From: Manihot esculenta
Lineage: Eukaryota; Streptophyta; Magnoliopsida; Malpighiales; Euphorbiaceae
Direction of reading: 5' to 3'
Assembly (NCBI RefSeq): GCF_001659605.2
Contig: NC_035170.2
Span: 682,001-746,000 of the forward strand
Length of the DNA stretch: 64,000 nt
The notes under the pieces were generated by a model. It had not been told where the DNA came from, did no database searches, and saw nothing but the letters and a program-made list of their open reading frames with translations. Positions 60,988 to 64,000 of this stretch are shown here, in pieces. Each line of letters starts with the position of its first letter. Positions within the stretch are counted from its first letter, which is position 1. Made by a program: the position numbers and the translations under genes.

Positions 60988-63513
60988 TTGATTGCAATCT
61001 AAGCAAATCTATCTCTCACTCTCACATTATAATTTAATCAATCCATCCCTCCATATATTTATATAGCCATTTCCCTCCCTTTCACCACCCACTTTGATAG
61101 GTCACACCTCCAATATTCACACCCAATAATTTTTTTTTTTTTAAAAATAAAACTATCTATCTATCTTCGAATTACATATATTCTATCAAAACAATGAAAA
61201 TTATTTTAGTTTTGGCTTTCGCTTTTTTTAACTCTTATTTATATTAATAATAATTTTCTGTAAAATCAGATTGAAACAAATAAATTTTAATTGTGTGAAT
61301 ATATTTATCCTAAGCTTTGATTTTATATTGAAAATGAACTTAATAAATATAATATCAAATATTATTCTAGCAAGGCCTAATCACAAAATGAATTCATACA
61401 TTTATGTAAATTTGTAATTTAATTTAGTAAAAATAATCTAAAATTTTCATATTCATAAAAATTTAATTTATTCTTGAACCGTAAAAGCTACTGAATGATA
61501 AGGATTGTAAGAGTTAGTGAATTCATAACAATCTTAGTTGATTAGAAATAGTGTATCTTCTGCCCCTAGTTTTCAAAAACATTTTCAAATTATCTAATCT
61601 TTTTAATTACTATGTGATATGTGAATCTTATTTTATAATATTAAAATATTTTTTTAGATTTAATCTAATAATAAATATATACATTTAATTTTTTAGATTT
61701 TCTATTTGACAAAAAATATTAAAATACTCTCACTACTGTCAGTGACACATTCTCCTTAAATTTCAATTAAAAATAAGGTATAGTTTACATGAATGTTGAA
61801 AATTTTGATTTTTTTTACAGAGTTAAAATTTTTTTAATTAAAATACAAATTAATGAAAAGGTGTGATGGCTTTTCATGATTATTAAATTTAATTTTATAT
61901 TCGTTCGAGCTTTCTGTAAATTTATTACTGTATATTTTTTCATTCACTAAAACATAGGTTTTATATATATTTATATATGAACATTTCTTTTATTAGAAAA
62001 ATTTACTATTAACTTGTTATTATTTAGTAAAATTAATTATTTAATTTTATTATTTTTAAAAGTATACTAAATAGTTTATATATTTTTAAGTCATTAATTA
62101 TTTAATTATTTATATATTTAAATAGTTAACGGACTATAAAATAAGAATTATTTAATATATTTTTAAAAATAAATGAACTAAATAAATAATTTAACTAAAT
62201 ACTTTTTGTTTTTGATTAATATGGATTTAGATTGAAATAAGAAAATTCTGATCACGACAATTTGGTCGTGTATAGGTTGATTTAAACAATTAATAATTAA
62301 GTTAATCGAAATGAAAAATTGTTATCACTTGATTTAGACAGTTAACAATAAGAAATTAGCAAATGATGATTTTAGATAGAAGTTATAATATTTTTAAATA
62401 GAAAAAAATTCTAGCAAAATTTGCAAGATTCTTGAATTATAATGCTTTCCATATATGAAAAATTGTAGGTGAGATGTCTTCCATGATCATCACATGCATC
62501 AATCTGTCATCATGGGATTCACATATTATAACCATCTTACTGTCTGCAAAGGTGTTCAATCTTTTTCTGTGAAAAATGTCTATTTTACATTTGCAGGATA
62601 CATAATTTTCTCCTTGCAATTGTCTCTAAAGTCACTGAACCAAACGAAACACTGCTGTAGTCAATAGTAAATTAAGAATTTATCAACAACTTTTAGGTTT
62701 GTTTGGAGAATCAAAGGACTGCAATTAGCTATGTATCCATCTTAGAAATGGTGTAGATTGCGGTTCTTATACGTGATCATGAAATTCATTTTATTTTTTT
62801 TTATTTAAAATTTTTAGAACTAGATACCATATATGATCTTTTTAGTGAAGGTGGGTTCTGATATTGACAAGAAACTAACATGGCGAGTGTAGCTATATAT
62901 ATAGATAGATAGCTAGGGTAGCCTAATTAACGAAGTACATATTGTTGATGACGATGATAATCGTCTTAATTTAAGCCTTTTAATGGTTTGTTTAAGGTGG
63001 ATTAACAGAAAATTAATTATGCATTTTGATAATGGAAACATTAATTAATAACTCTTCTGAGAAAGAAGCAAAGACCCACATGTACCCTATGGAAGAATTA
63101 ATCAAATCCAATATTTAATATGTATATAAACTCTAGTAAGTTGATTTCAAGAAAGTCAAACACACATTTAAGAAGTCACACGTGAGCAAGCAGAGATCAG
63201 AGCTGGCTATTCAATCTCACCATTAATCTTATCTTTCTGCAATTGCTGAAATCCTAGTACACCAACAAGAAAACAAAACAAAAAAAAAAAAAAAAAAGAA
63301 ATTAGCTTCTCATTTGTGGCTCTTTATATATATTTCTGTCTATTATTTCTTTTATTAACATAAGCCTCTTTGGTCCACTTTGCCTTTTATATCTTGCCTT
63401 TCAAGTACTCTCTTCTTCTTCTTCTTTCTTCTTATTTCTCATTTCTTCTTCTCTTCAACCTCTCTCTTTCTGCAACTCCTCCTCCTCCTCCATACCTAGA
63501 GAGGCATGCCTGA

Positions 63514-64000
63514 ATGTCCAGAGAAAGGTAACAAGTTCAAAATCTCTCTCTCTCTCTCTCTCTCTCTATGTAAATATTAAGAAAAAAAGATGTAAATATA
63601 TGCATGCCTCTACAACCCTAGGTAGATATATAGTTTTCTTTATCTAGCAGTTTGAAGCTATTAAGTTTCTTTCCATGAGGTTGGAATCATATATATTCCC
63701 TTTTAACCATGTTGATGCCTGCTCTATAACTAACACTTACTCTTTTTTTTTTTTCAATATATGATGAGTAGTTTAATTTTACCATTAAATTATTCTTATT
63801 TTTATTGTGTATTTAGGGAGAGATTTGATGAGATAGGGAAGAAGATCAAGAGAGAATCAGATGTCTCATCTCAAATGGGAAGAAGACACATGTTGGGTCC
63901 ACCTGGAACCCTAAATACAATTACTCCTTGTGCTGCTTGTAAGCTCTTGAGAAGAAGATGTGCTCAAGAATGTCCCTTTTCTCCATATTTCTCCCCACAT
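63514..64000 (+). CDS. LBD15: LBD (LOB-domain) transcription factor, LBD15-like, 3' end beyond the window
   Basis: Plant-specific DNA-binding protein of the class I LBD family, whose members control lateral organ, vascular and meristem development. Exon 1 is only 14 bp (63514-63527, MSRE plus two bases). After a 289-bp intron, exon 2 starts at 63817 and runs off the edge. The joined start, MSRERERFDEIGKKIKRESD, matches the distinctive N-terminal extension of LBD15. The LOB zinc-type motif is complete: CAACKLLRRRCAQEC (C-x2-C-x6-C-x3-C), preceded by GTLNTITP, followed by PFSPYFSPH. The GAS block and leucine-zipper-like part lie outside. An ATG at 63506 starts a 13-codon frame that overlaps the main start, in another frame. 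Confidence 0.9.
63543..63567 (+). repeat. (TC)12 microsatellite just after a 5' splice site
   Basis: TC repeats fill 63543-63567, 15 bases after the donor GT of LBD15-like intron 1. The leader also has many CT/CTC words. Confidence 0.9.

Larger units (their letters stand above)
60162..63513. other. Intergenic; LBD15-like promoter and leader at the right
   Basis: AT-rich, with a tandem repeat at 60696-60749 and a hexanucleotide repeat at 60961-60987 listed separately. Around 60.83-61.05 kb there is a GA-rich, less AT-rich block with open frames but no recognisable protein. From about 63.3 kb the CT-rich leader of the LBD gene begins; a TATA-like TTTATATATATT lies near 63323. Confidence 0.45.

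Noticed and set aside
60824..61006. Minus-strand frame with a Trp-Gln run
   Set aside because: The run comes from the ATTGCC repeat and the rest is low-complexity sequence; no family is recognised.
1..64000. MicroRNA precursors of well-known plant families
   Set aside because: I looked by eye for mature sequences such as miR156, 159, 160, 164-172, 319 and 390-399 and saw none; rarer families cannot be excluded without folding and small-RNA data.
1..64000. CRISPR arrays, operons or prokaryotic elements
   Set aside because: The tandem repeats found lack spacer structure, and gene architecture is that of a plant nucleus.

Overview
The window is nuclear DNA from a flowering plant, almost certainly a eudicot. 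Genes are split by GT-AG introns, intergenic DNA is very AT-rich, and the proteins belong to plant families: KUP potassium transporter, CIPK kinase, LSF2 phosphoglucan phosphatase, WEB, LBD. My impression of a Euphorbiaceae-like (Malpighiales) source is only an inference from protein similarity. Nothing bacterial, viral or organellar dominates.

Layout. 1-4.0 kb: AT-rich, no recognisable gene. 4.0-9.6 kb (+): KUP2-like K+ transporter with a leader intron. 10.6-11.4 kb (+): small conserved, probably plastid-targeted protein with a CxxC...HxxC zinc-type motif. 12.8-17.2 kb: decayed Ty3/gypsy element with a ~360-bp nested insertion. 18.2-23.5 kb (+): 13-exon membrane protein resembling bacterial NTP/NDP-exchange-type MFS carriers. 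24.9-27.4 kb (-): LSF2. 28.6-30.2 kb (-): truncated, broken AZG purine permease pseudogene. 32.3-35.3 kb (-): intronless CIPK with a 5'UTR intron. 37.7-40.9 kb (-): plastid uroporphyrinogen decarboxylase. 42.9-48.3 kb (-): HAD-like protein lacking the usual nucleophile. 49.1-51.4 kb (-): WEB-family coiled-coil protein. 53.0-55.2 kb: tandem repeat of about 1.03 kb ending in a ~500-bp foldback. 58.2-59.0 kb (+): DUF688-type Ser-rich protein. 60.05-60.15 kb: tRNA-derived SINE with target-site duplication. 63.5 kb to the edge (+): LBD15-like gene, cut by the window end.

The genes do not form a pathway; this is ordinary plant chromosome-arm gene space. Several products probably act in plastids (UROD in tetrapyrrole synthesis, LSF2 in starch breakdown, the zinc-motif protein and perhaps the HAD-like protein), but nothing suggests clustering by function. 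I do not see a clear undescribed system. The items most worth following are the bacterial-type MFS gene, the HAD-like protein with Ser at the catalytic Asp position, a GC-AG intron in UROD, the 53-55 kb tandem/foldback structure, the AZG pseudogene, and several small transposons whose ends and target duplications can be read directly. Exon borders were worked out by hand from splice signals, frame continuity and remembered family sequences; no alignment was run.
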